Assembly (NCBI GenBank): GCA_958295915.1 | Contig: OY282381.1 | Span: 1,386,722-1,450,721 of the forward strand | DNA from: an uncultured Caldilineaceae bacterium | GTDB lineage: Bacteria; Chloroflexota; Anaerolineae; Caldilineales; Caldilineaceae | Reading direction: 5' to 3' | Length of the DNA stretch: 64,000 nt | Shown: positions 25,696-33,686 of the stretch, piece by piece | How the letters are laid out: every line of letters starts with the position of its first letter | How positions within the stretch are numbered: the stretch's first letter is position 1 | Translations under genes and position numbers: made by a program | Notes under the pieces: generated by a model | Seen by the model: only the letters and a program-made list of their open reading frames with translations | What the model was told of the DNA's origin: nothing | Databases searched by the model: none

Positions 25696-27009
25696 ATGGC
25701 CAAGATAGAAGGCTTCAGAGTGAAAAACTTCAAGGCGCTCAAGGATGTGACTCTGGGCCGTCTGTGGAACCAACGGAAAAAACAGCCGCTCACCGCCATG
25801 ACGGCGGTTATCGGCAAAAACGGAGTCGGCAAAAGCGCCCTGTTCGATGCGTTCGGGTTCCTTGCCGACGCCCTCAAGTCGGGCGTCGAGGAGGCTTGCG
25901 ATGCACGCGGGCGCGGCGGCTTCGAGAGGATACGGTCGCAAGGAGAAACTGGCCCCATCGCGTTCGATGTGTATTACAGAGAACAAGGAAAAGCTCAGCC
26001 GATTATCTACGAGATCGCCATTGAGGCAGACGAGTTCGGACGCCCCTACGTACTGCGAGAACGGCTCAGACAAATCAGACAAGGACGAAGCGGCCAGAGC
26101 CACGGTTGGCCGTTTTCGTTTTTGATGCTTGATGACAGCAGAGGCGTCGCGTGGAAAGGAGAACAAGCAGGTCGCCGGCTCGATGAAGGAACCGAGGACT
26201 TCAGCTTCCTGGATTTCATGGCATCAATAAAAGCGGAGGAATCCAGCGAGACCGAGATTATCGAATTGGAAGACCGGCGCAAGCTCGGCATTGCCACGCT
26301 CGGCGCCTTGAAACAACACCCGCGCATCTCCGCTTTTCGCCGCTTCATCGAGGGATGGTATCTCAGCTATTTCACCCCGGACGCGGCGCGCAGCCTGCCG
26401 CTGGCCGGTCCCCAGCGACATCTCAATATTCATGGCGACAACCTCGGCAACGTCGTGCAGTTCATGGAGCGCGAACATCCGCGGCGTTTCAAGGCCATTC
26501 TGAAGGAGATCGCCGCTACAATTCCAGGCATAGACCGGATCGATACAGAAAGAACCAGTGACGGCCGCTTGCTGCTCCGGTTCAACGACAAAGGCTTTCA
26601 GGAGCCTTTTTATGCCCAGCAGATGTCCGATGGGACGCTGAAGGTCTTCGCCTATCTATTGCTGCTTGCAGATCCGACACCCCCTCCGTTCCTCTGCATC
26701 GAAGAGCCGGAAAACGGCCTGTATCACAAGATCCTGGAGACCCTGGCCAACGAATTCCGCCAACACGCCAGCGGGCATCGGGGCGGCTCGCAGATCTTTG
26801 TCACGACGCATCAGCCATACTTTGTCGATGCGCTTGAGCCACAAGAGGTCTGGATTCTGGAAAAAGGCGCGGACGGCTTTTCGACCATCCGCCGGGCAAG
26901 CGACGATCCGATCGTGAACAACATGGTGGCGGAGGGATTGCCGTTGGGCGGCCTCTGGTACAGCGATTATCTCGACTGCTCAAGTAGACAATTCGTAATT
27001 CCGAACTGA
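25696..27009 (+). CDS. Second AAA ATPase (ATP-binding, AAA_21/OLD-like)
   Basis: A 437-residue protein beginning MAKIEGFRVKNFKALKDVTL. Walker A is GKNGVGKS at 40-47, the signature-like segment is QQMSDGTLKVFAYLLLL, Walker B is FLCIEEPENGLYHK, and the H-loop is TTHQPYFVDAL. It is unrelated in sequence to the preceding ATPase beyond these motifs, so it is not a recent duplicate. No TOPRIM nuclease domain is visible, which argues against a full OLD nuclease. Only 25 bases separate it from the DUF499 gene, and it is probably part of the same operon. It likely senses or remodels a nucleic-acid or protein target. Confidence 0.8.
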   Translation: MAKIEGFRVKNFKALKDVTLGRLWNQRKKQPLTAMTAVIGKNGVGKSALFDAFGFLADALKSGVEEACDARGRGGFERIRSQGETGPIAFDVYYREQGKAQPIIYEIAIEADEFGRPYVLRERLRQIRQGRSGQSHGWPFSFLMLDDSRGVAWKGEQAGRRLDEGTEDFSFLDFMASIKAEESSETEIIELEDRRKLGIATLGALKQHPRISAFRRFIEGWYLSYFTPDAARSLPLAGPQRHLNIHGDNLGNVVQFMEREHPRRFKAILKEIAATIPGIDRIDTERTSDGRLLLRFNDKGFQEPFYAQQMSDGTLKVFAYLLLLADPTPPPFLCIEEPENGLYHKILETLANEFRQHASGHRGGSQIFVTTHQPYFVDALEPQEVWILEKGADGFSTIRRASDDPIVNNMVAEGLPLGGLWYSDYLDCSSRQFVIPN

Positions 27010-27034
27010 AAATGTTCAGCGCAATGAGGGCAAC

Positions 27035-30000
27035 ATGACGATGAAACCTTCCTGGAAACCCTGGCATGAGGTCGTGCAAGTGCGCGATGATCTGAAGACC
27101 GGCGAACTCTCGCTCGCGGTTTTCGCCGCCGATCTGTACGATGTGGTGATGCAGAAGGGTCAGCGGAAAGTGTACGAGGATCCGGCCGAGTTCTTCGCGC
27201 TGACATATCCCACGTATACTCTGCGCGAGCTGGTCAGGGACGTGGCTCTGCGCCTGGCTGGTCGGAGCGACAAAGCATATCGAAAACTGTCTGTCAACTA
27301 CGGCGGGGGCAAGACCCATACGCTCATCACGCTGCGGCATCTGACGCACAACCCGTTCGCTCTGCCGGATCTGCCGGCCGTACGGGAGTTCGAGATGCAC
27401 ATCGGGTTCAAAGCGCCGCAGGCGCGGGTCGCCGCGCTGTGCTTCGACAAGATCGACCTGGAGAAGGGTGTCGAGACTCTGGGCGCCGATGGCGCGCTGC
27501 GGATGCTCAAGCATCCGTGGAGTATTCTGGCCTATCAGTTGGCTGGGTCCGACGGTCTCAAGCTCATCCACGCGGAGGGCAAAGATGAGGAGCGCGAAAC
27601 GCCACCTGCGGAACCGCTGATGGTCGATCTGTTGTCCAGGCCACAAGAAGAGGGGCTTTCGACTTTGGTGCTTCTGGATGAGACGCTCATGTACTTCCGC
27701 GCCCAGGTTGAAACTGATCCGGCATCGCGGGGCCGTCTGGTGGCCTTCTTCCAGTACCTTACGCAGGCGGTCGTAAAGGTGGATCGGTGCGCCATGCTGG
27801 CCTCGCTTCTCGCCTCTGATCCCAGAAAACACGACGATCTGGGAGCGGAGCTACTCAGGGATATGTCCGATGTGTTTAGCCGCCAGATGGAAGAAGACGC
27901 CAGCCCTGTGAGCAGGGAGGACGTGGCCGAGGTTTTGCGGCGTCGCTTCTTCAAGCCGGAGTCGATCCGGGATGCGAGCGTTTTTCGTCCGCACGTCGCT
28001 TCGACGGTCGGCAGCATCGCCGCGCTGGACGAGGGGACGAACAAGGAGCGTCAGGTCGCTGAGGCCCGTTTTCTGAGCAGTTATCCCTTTCACCCGGATC
28101 TCAGCGAGATCTTCTATGCCCGCTGGACCCAATTGGATGGATTTCAACATACCCGCGGGATTCTGCGGACGTTCGCCATTGCTCTGCGGGATGCTGAGAA
28201 GTGGGACACGAGCCCATTGGTGGGGCCGAATGTATTTCTGAACGAGCCGGGCAAGAATGGCTTGGCCGAGGCGGCGAGCGAGCTGGCATCCTTTGCCAGC
28301 GTAGATGCCGGCACAGGGAGTCACCAGGAATGGAGGCCGATACTCGAGGGGGAGCTGGACAAGGCGCGCGCCATTCAGTCCGAGGCGACGGGTCTTACCC
28401 ACCGCGAGATCGAACAGGCTGTCATCGCGGTATTCCTGAGCTCCCAGCCGATAGGCCACAAGGCGCTGACGCGGGAGTTGTTGGCGCTGCTTGGCGCGAC
28501 GAATCCTGACAAGATAGAGCTGGAGAAGGCGCTGCGCCGCTGGACGGAGGTTTCCTGGTTTCTGGAGGAGGTGGAGGTCGATACGGGAGGGACGAAGCCG
28601 GCATTGCAGCTGCCGAAGACTTGGCGGCTGGGCAATCGCCCGAACCTGCGCCAGATGCACGACGACGCGTGCGCCAACCGCGTCCCGGCCACGCTGGTGG
28701 AACAGCAGATAATCGACTATATCGGGAAGCAACGGTCTCTGACAGCGGACGCGTCCGCGGCAGGCGCCAGAGTGCATACTCTGCCGCAGAGGCCGCACGA
28801 TATCCAGGACGATGGCGAGTTTCACTACGCTGTCTTGGGTCCGCAAGCCACTTCGGTATCTGGCAAGCCGAGCGCGGAGGCGCGGCGGTTCATCGAGGAG
28901 ACGACCACGCCAGACCGCCCTCGCGTCCATCGCAACGCCGTTGTTCTTGCCGTTCCTTCCAGGGATGGTCTTGAGGCGGCGCGTATCCACGTACGGGGGC
29001 ATCTGGGCTGGCTGGAGGTGCGCGAACAGCTCAAGGAGCAGCCAATCGATCCTATCCGTGAGCAGACGCTCTCCAACGAGACGCAGTTGGCAAGCAGGCG
29101 CATTCCCGACGCCATCAGGCAGGCCTATGCGATCGTTGTCACTGTCAACGAGTCCAACGACATCCACGCCTTTAAGATCGCTGTGACCGGCGATTCCCTG
29201 TTCACAACGATCAAGGCCGACAGGCGCGCTCGTATCCAGGAAACCGCCATCAGTTCGGAAGCGATGATGCCAGGCGGCCCTTACGACCTGTGGCGCGCAG
29301 ACGAGAAGTCCCGTCGGGTCCGGGATCTGGTCGGCGCGTTCGCGCAGTTCCCCAAATTGCCCAAGATGCTGCGCCGCCAGGAGATTCTGGATACCGTTAC
29401 GCGAGGCATAGCGGATGGGACCTGGGTGGCCCAGACAGTGCGCCCAGACCGGACAATCAAGAGCTATTGGCGAACCAATGTTGACGAACATATTCTCGAT
29501 GACCCGGGTCTCGAGGTATTTCTGCCGGAGGCCGCAACACTCAGCGACGTTGTCCCTGCGCTCCTCGCCTACCGGAAGCTTCCGGGGCTCTGGCCCGGCA
29601 AAGCGATCAGCGTCAAAGAGATGCACGACTACTTTTCGGGCAAACACAAGGTAACTGTGCCAAGGGAAGGGTACGAAGACATTCTTTTCATTCCCGGATG
29701 CGATTCAGCGGTCGTCGATGAGGCGATTTCGCAGGCCGTGGGCCAAGGCCTGCTATGGATGACCAACGGCCCCGCTTCGATTTTTGGCGAGCCGCTGCCT
29801 CCCGGCATACTCAGCCCATCGGCAATGCTGCGGCCGCCGCCTGACGCGATTCCTGTAGACGAGTTAATGGCCCAGTCGATCCCTGACGCCTGGCAGGATG
29901 GCAAGACCAACGCTCTGTCCATCATGACCGCTCTCTCGGCCAAGCGGGGGCTGAATCTGCCCTGGAGCGCAGTGCGGTCGGCAATTGACGATGGGATTCG

Positions 30001-30346
30001 CGCGCGCTGGCTGGAGCTGAGCGCCGGGAGCGCCACATGGCCATCCGACCTGGCCGGCGCTCAGCACGTGGCGCTTCAGACGCCGGAGGTCCAACTGGAT
30101 CGCGTCGCTGACATTACCTATACGGCCAGGCCAAAGGGAGTGTTGACCGCCGAGGCGGCTATGGAGGCTCACAGCATTCAGGAGCTGGCAGAGCAGATCC
30201 CGGACATCCTCAATGTCGCGGTCGGAAGCGCCCTCAAGTTCAATGTGCGTATTGAAGTCGGTGGAGAAACCGCTCCCGACCCGACGGTTGTCGAGAAGAT
30301 CAACTCGTTGCTCTCTGCGGTATCCGAGGAGTTGAAGCTGAGTTGA
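27035..30346 (+). CDS. DUF499 ATPase (defence-associated)
   Basis: A 1103-residue protein with the DUF499 opening PWHEVVQVRDDLKTGELSLA and an atypical Walker A NYGGGKTH at 88-95. The acidic strand STLVLLDETLMYFRA is a likely Walker B, and an arginine-rich ATPase core follows. DUF499 proteins co-occur with DUF1156 methyltransferases and helicases in loci proposed to restrict phage; they resemble the large ATPases of BREX-like systems. It closes the five-gene operon. Two in-frame ATGs (27035 and 27041) are possible starts. The C-terminal ~100 residues (ADITYTARPKGVLTAEAAME) look intact, so the gene is probably complete. Confidence 0.85.
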   Translation: MTMKPSWKPWHEVVQVRDDLKTGELSLAVFAADLYDVVMQKGQRKVYEDPAEFFALTYPTYTLRELVRDVALRLAGRSDKAYRKLSVNYGGGKTHTLITLRHLTHNPFALPDLPAVREFEMHIGFKAPQARVAALCFDKIDLEKGVETLGADGALRMLKHPWSILAYQLAGSDGLKLIHAEGKDEERETPPAEPLMVDLLSRPQEEGLSTLVLLDETLMYFRAQVETDPASRGRLVAFFQYLTQAVVKVDRCAMLASLLASDPRKHDDLGAELLRDMSDVFSRQMEEDASPVSREDVAEVLRRRFFKPESIRDASVFRPHVASTVGSIAALDEGTNKERQVAEARFLSSYPFHPDLSEIFYARWTQLDGFQHTRGILRTFAIALRDAEKWDTSPLVGPNVFLNEPGKNGLAEAASELASFASVDAGTGSHQEWRPILEGELDKARAIQSEATGLTHREIEQAVIAVFLSSQPIGHKALTRELLALLGATNPDKIELEKALRRWTEVSWFLEEVEVDTGGTKPALQLPKTWRLGNRPNLRQMHDDACANRVPATLVEQQIIDYIGKQRSLTADASAAGARVHTLPQRPHDIQDDGEFHYAVLGPQATSVSGKPSAEARRFIEETTTPDRPRVHRNAVVLAVPSRDGLEAARIHVRGHLGWLEVREQLKEQPIDPIREQTLSNETQLASRRIPDAIRQAYAIVVTVNESNDIHAFKIAVTGDSLFTTIKADRRARIQETAISSEAMMPGGPYDLWRADEKSRRVRDLVGAFAQFPKLPKMLRRQEILDTVTRGIADGTWVAQTVRPDRTIKSYWRTNVDEHILDDPGLEVFLPEAATLSDVVPALLAYRKLPGLWPGKAISVKEMHDYFSGKHKVTVPREGYEDILFIPGCDSAVVDEAISQAVGQGLLWMTNGPASIFGEPLPPGILSPSAMLRPPPDAIPVDELMAQSIPDAWQDGKTNALSIMTALSAKRGLNLPWSAVRSAIDDGIRARWLELSAGSATWPSDLAGAQHVALQTPEVQLDRVADITYTARPKGVLTAEAAMEAHSIQELAEQIPDILNVAVGSALKFNVRIEVGGETAPDPTVVEKINSLLSAVSEELKLS

Positions 30347-30352
30347 ACTACA

Positions 30353-30400
30353 GTGGCCAGTGATCAGTGGTCAGTGGTCAGTAACTGCGGCGCGCTGCCA
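30353..30400. repeat. R4 repeat (CCAGTGATCAGTGGTCAGTGG type)
   Basis: A short run of AGTGGCCAGTGATCAGTGG and CAGTGGTCAGTAACTG separates the defence operon from the convergent enoyl-CoA hydratase. Similar runs occur at 31232-31262, 33652-33695, 35370-35392, 36430-36470, 42007-42056, 53697-53775 and 53836-53928, nearly always at gene ends. Confidence 0.7.
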
Positions 30401-30408
30401 CTGGTTTC

Positions 30409-31197
30409 TCAACGCCCGCTGAACTGCGGCGGCCGGCGTTGGCGGAAGGCGGCGACCCCTTCTTGGGCGTCAGCGGTGAAGGAGGCCAGGCTGCTGGCCA
30501 AGGTTTCCAGAACCAGGCCGGCATCTCCGTTGGCCGCCATGCCGGCGTCGATGAGTTGCTTGGTCATCTGCACGGCGACAGGGCCATTGGCCGCGATCTG
30601 CTGGGCCAATGCCAGGGCCCGCTGCGTCAGCTTGTCTGAATCGGACGGCACGACCTCGTTCACGAGGCCCCATTTTTCCGCTTGCTGCGCGAGCAGGCGC
30701 TCGCCGCTGAAGATCATCTGTTTGGCCCGACTTGGCCCGATCAGTTGGGCCAAGCGTTGCGTGCCGCCCCAGCCGGGGATGATGCCCAATTTCACCTCGG
30801 GGAAGGAGAGCTGCACCCCCTCCGCAGCCAGCCGCAGATCCGCGGCCAGGGCCAGTTCCAGCCCGCCGCCGAAGGTGTAGCCGTTGAGCACAGCGATGAG
30901 CGGTTGGGGCAGCCGCGCGTAGCGGGCGAAGATGCGGTGTCCGTCCCGGATCCAGCGCCGGCCCATCTCCAGAGGCGAGAGATCGCTCCACTCGAAGATG
31001 TCGGCGCCCACGCAGAAGGCCTTGCCCGTGCCGGTAAGCAGCACAACGCGCGTATCCTGGCTGCGCTCCAGCTCGTCGGCGCACCTTTCCAGCGCGCTCA
31101 GCATTTCACGGTTGAGGGCATTCAGCTTCTCGGCGCGATTGAGGACAACGGTTGCGATTGGTCCATCAAGCGAAAGTTGGACAAGATCTGTGGCCAC
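30409..31197 (-). CDS. Enoyl-CoA hydratase/isomerase family protein
   Basis: Crotonase fold: N-terminal VVLNRAEKLNALN, oxyanion-hole segments GKAFCVGADIFEW and NGYTFGGGLELALAADLR, and PEVKLGIIPGWGGTQRL. Glutamates are present at both catalytic positions (GGLEL and FPEVK), consistent with a true hydratase that adds water to 2-enoyl-CoA in fatty-acid or related degradation. The frame is open to 31236, but AAAGGAGAG lies just before GTG at 31197, where the family sequence begins; the longer version would translate spacer repeat. It is a stand-alone gene next to purM. Confidence 0.9.
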   Translation of the reverse strand: MATDLVQLSLDGPIATVVLNRAEKLNALNREMLSALERCADELERSQDTRVVLLTGTGKAFCVGADIFEWSDLSPLEMGRRWIRDGHRIFARYARLPQPLIAVLNGYTFGGGLELALAADLRLAAEGVQLSFPEVKLGIIPGWGGTQRLAQLIGPSRAKQMIFSGERLLAQQAEKWGLVNEVVPSDSDKLTQRALALAQQIAANGPVAVQMTKQLIDAGMAANGDAGLVLETLASSLASFTADAQEGVAAFRQRRPPQFSGR

Positions 31198-31253
31198 ACG
31201 CTCTCCTTTCGATTGGGAATTCGTAAAACTGACCACTAGCCACTGGCCGCCAG

Positions 31254-32264
31254 CTACTGGTTTTCTGCCTGGTCGCTGCCCACCAACGCCCCTATCAGCA
31301 CAGCATCGGGCAGCACGCTCTGCGCCCTGCGCGCCAGATCGGCAGCGATGACAACGACCATGCCGATCCCCATATTAAAAACCCGGTAGGCCTCGGCGTC
31401 GTCCATCCCACTCCACGCCTGCAGGCGGCGGAAGACCGGCGGCACGTCCCAACTATCCCGGTCGATCTGCGCGCGCACTTCTGGCGGCAGGATGCGGGGC
31501 AGGTTGTCCACAAAGCCGCCGCCGGTGATGTGGGCCAACCCTTTGACGGCGATGCCGGCTGTCTGCAGGGCGCGCATCGCCGACAGATAGCAGCGGTGGG
31601 GGGCCAACAGCGCGTCGAGCAGCGGCGTGCCGTCCTCTAAGGGTTGCTGCAAATCCCGATCGGCGATGACGCGGCGGATGAGAGAGTAACCGTTTGTGTG
31701 TGGGCCGCTGCTGGGCAGACCGATGAGCAGATCGCCGGGCTGCATGGCGTGCGGGCGCGGCAGGAGGGCCTGCCGGTCGACCAGGCCCACGATCGTACCC
31801 GCCACATCGCAGGAGCCTTCCGTGTAGACGCCCGGCATCTCTGCTGTTTCGCCGCCGAGGAGCGCGCAGCCGACGGCGCGGCAGGCTTCCGCCATACCGG
31901 TCACTATGCTGGCGACGTTCTCCGGCACGAGCTTATCTGCGGCGATGTAGTCGAGGAAAAAGAGCGGTCGCGCGCCCTGGGCCAGAATGTCGTTGACGCA
32001 GTGGTTGACGATGTCGTGGCCGATGCCCTGCCAGCGGTTGCGCTGCGCGGCCAGTTTGACTTTTGTGCCGACGCCGTCGGTGGAAGCCACCAGCAGCGGC
32101 TGTTCCGGCAAATCTGTCAGTGCGAACAGGCCGCCGAAACTACCTACATCCGCCAGCACCTGGGGCGTAAAGGTAGCGCGCACGGCTGCCTGCATGAGAT
32201 CGACTGCTCGGTTGCCCGCTTCGATGTCCACCCCTGCGGCGGCGTATTGATTCATCATCCCCAT
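31254..32264 (-). CDS. purM: Phosphoribosylformylglycinamidine cyclo-ligase
   Basis: PurM (AIR synthetase), which closes the imidazole ring in purine synthesis. It shows MNQYAAAGVDIEAGNRAV, GSFGGLFAL, ASTDGVGTKVKLA, NHCVNDILAQGARPLFFLDY, LLGGETAEMPGVY and GLPSSGPHTNGYSL, all family hallmarks for substrate and ATP binding. At 336 residues it has the usual length. Several ATGs cluster at the start (32264, 32258, 32255). The far C-terminus is followed within 15 bases by R4 repeat sequence. Confidence 0.95.
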   Translation of the reverse strand: MGMMNQYAAAGVDIEAGNRAVDLMQAAVRATFTPQVLADVGSFGGLFALTDLPEQPLLVASTDGVGTKVKLAAQRNRWQGIGHDIVNHCVNDILAQGARPLFFLDYIAADKLVPENVASIVTGMAEACRAVGCALLGGETAEMPGVYTEGSCDVAGTIVGLVDRQALLPRPHAMQPGDLLIGLPSSGPHTNGYSLIRRVIADRDLQQPLEDGTPLLDALLAPHRCYLSAMRALQTAGIAVKGLAHITGGGFVDNLPRILPPEVRAQIDRDSWDVPPVFRRLQAWSGMDDAEAYRVFNMGIGMVVVIAADLARRAQSVLPDAVLIGALVGSDQAENQ

Positions 32265-32333
32265 TGGTTCATCATCCCTGTTCGGCGTTTCCGCCAGTTT
32301 GGAATTATAAATTACGAATTGTGGATATGTTCA

Positions 32334-33647
32334 TCACTCATATTTGAAGCTGCGGATGCCGATGACGAACAACACTGCCGCCGCGCCAAGCAGAACGCCA
32401 AGCTCCGGCAGAATGTCGCCAAAACCGCCATTGAAAAAAATCAGATCATGGAAGCCGTCCATAGCCCAGGCCACAGGCGAAAGATGCCCGATCGTCTGCA
32501 TGAGTTCAGGCACGATTTCCAACGGCCACCAGGCGCCGCCTAGCGGCGCCAGCGACAAGGACAACAGGAGGAGTACCCCATTGGCCTGGCCCTCACTTGT
32601 GATCCAAGGGGCCAGGGCGAAGGTGAGAGCGGTTATACAGAGAACAAAGGCGCTCATAATGGTCAGCAGCGCCAGGGGGTCGCGGCCGAAATTCATACCA
32701 ACCGCCGCGCCGACGGCAAAAACGATGAAATACTGAATCATGCCGCGCACAAAATAGGCGCCGATCTTGCTGCCAAGGATCTGGGCGCGCGCGAGGGGCA
32801 GCGTGATCAGACGCTGGAGCGTCCATTGGCGGCGCTCGCGCAGCAAAGCGGCCATGCCGCCCAGCACTGTGAACATCACGTACATTGATCCCATGCCTGG
32901 CACCGACTGGCTGAAGCCATTTTCGGGGCCGGCATTGGCGTCTTCCGCGTTCGTTGTGATGAAGCGGACCGATGCTGGCTGTTCAGTCAGTTTCTGCTGG
33001 GCGCGCAGATAGAGTTCTCCCAGGAACTGATTGCGGGTCTCTGCATCGATGACTGTCAGACCGGTGGCGTGAACAAAATTGTCCAACAGCGCGCCGGCCA
33101 CGCCTGTGGTCATCGATGCGCTGTTGACGCGCTGTAACACTGCCTGCAGACTCTGTAAAATGGAGTCGGGTACCATTGGATCGGATAGCGAGTAGTACTC
33201 GATGCTCACGCTTTGGAAGGTCTTCAGCGCGGTCGCATATCCTTCGGGAACCACGATCAGCGCTCTGGTTCTGCCCTGTCGCGCCCGCTCGATGGCGCGT
33301 TCCCGATGCAGGGGTTCGTCTTCCGAATTGGATGGCGCGACGATACCCGCCTGCTGGGAGGTTGCGCCATCCAATCCGCAGATATCGTCGGCGTCGTTGT
33401 CCAGCGGGCAGAGGAGCAGCGCATCGTTGGCGGCGCGGAGTTCGTCGATCAGGCGGGCCGACATATCGGTCTGGTCCAGGTCGATCAGGTCGACGCGCAG
33501 ACGGGATGGCCCGCTGTCCCCGCGGCCCAAGCTCCAGCCCAGCACCAGCGTAAACAGAACGGGCATCACAAACAACCCGATCAGATTGCTCCGTTGGGAG
33601 AAGAAGACGCGCAAGTCGTTGAGAATGAGGGTCAGGATCGCGTGCAT
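32334..33647 (-). CDS. ABC-2 type exporter permease
   Basis: A 437-residue permease with an N-terminal helix (LFVMPVLFTLVLGWSLG), a ~180-residue extracytoplasmic domain, and five or six C-terminal helices (MYVMFTVLGGMAALLRERRQ, YFIVFAVGAAVG, AFVLCITALTFALAPW, GVLLLLSLSLAPLGGAWW). RERRQWTLQRLITLPL is the coupling-helix region that contacts the ATPase. With the next permease and the ATPase it forms a three-gene exporter. A 49-bp palindromic repeat is inserted in the extracytoplasmic domain and encodes LDGATSQQAGIVAPSN. Confidence 0.85.
   Translation of the reverse strand: MHAILTLILNDLRVFFSQRSNLIGLFVMPVLFTLVLGWSLGRGDSGPSRLRVDLIDLDQTDMSARLIDELRAANDALLLCPLDNDADDICGLDGATSQQAGIVAPSNSEDEPLHRERAIERARQGRTRALIVVPEGYATALKTFQSVSIEYYSLSDPMVPDSILQSLQAVLQRVNSASMTTGVAGALLDNFVHATGLTVIDAETRNQFLGELYLRAQQKLTEQPASVRFITTNAEDANAGPENGFSQSVPGMGSMYVMFTVLGGMAALLRERRQWTLQRLITLPLARAQILGSKIGAYFVRGMIQYFIVFAVGAAVGMNFGRDPLALLTIMSAFVLCITALTFALAPWITSEGQANGVLLLLSLSLAPLGGAWWPLEIVPELMQTIGHLSPVAWAMDGFHDLIFFNGGFGDILPELGVLLGAAAVLFVIGIRSFKYE
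33327..33375 (-). repeat. 49-bp palindromic element inside the first permease gene
   Basis: Bounded by perfect 12-bp inverted repeats (ATTGGATGGCGC and GCGCCATCCAAT) around a 25-base centre that itself contains CCCGCCTGCTGGG. On the coding strand it gives LDGATSQQAGIVAPSN. A second copy of the same length lies in the neighbouring permease gene at 33783-33831, in the same reading frame. Confidence 0.9.
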
Positions 33648-33686
33648 AAAACACCAGTGGCTAGTGGTCAGTGCTGATCACTGCAG

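Noticed and set aside
30353..30880. 175-residue plus-strand frame rich in Ser/Ala opposite the enoyl-CoA hydratase
   Set aside because: It is antisense to a complete crotonase-family gene and begins in an R4 repeat.
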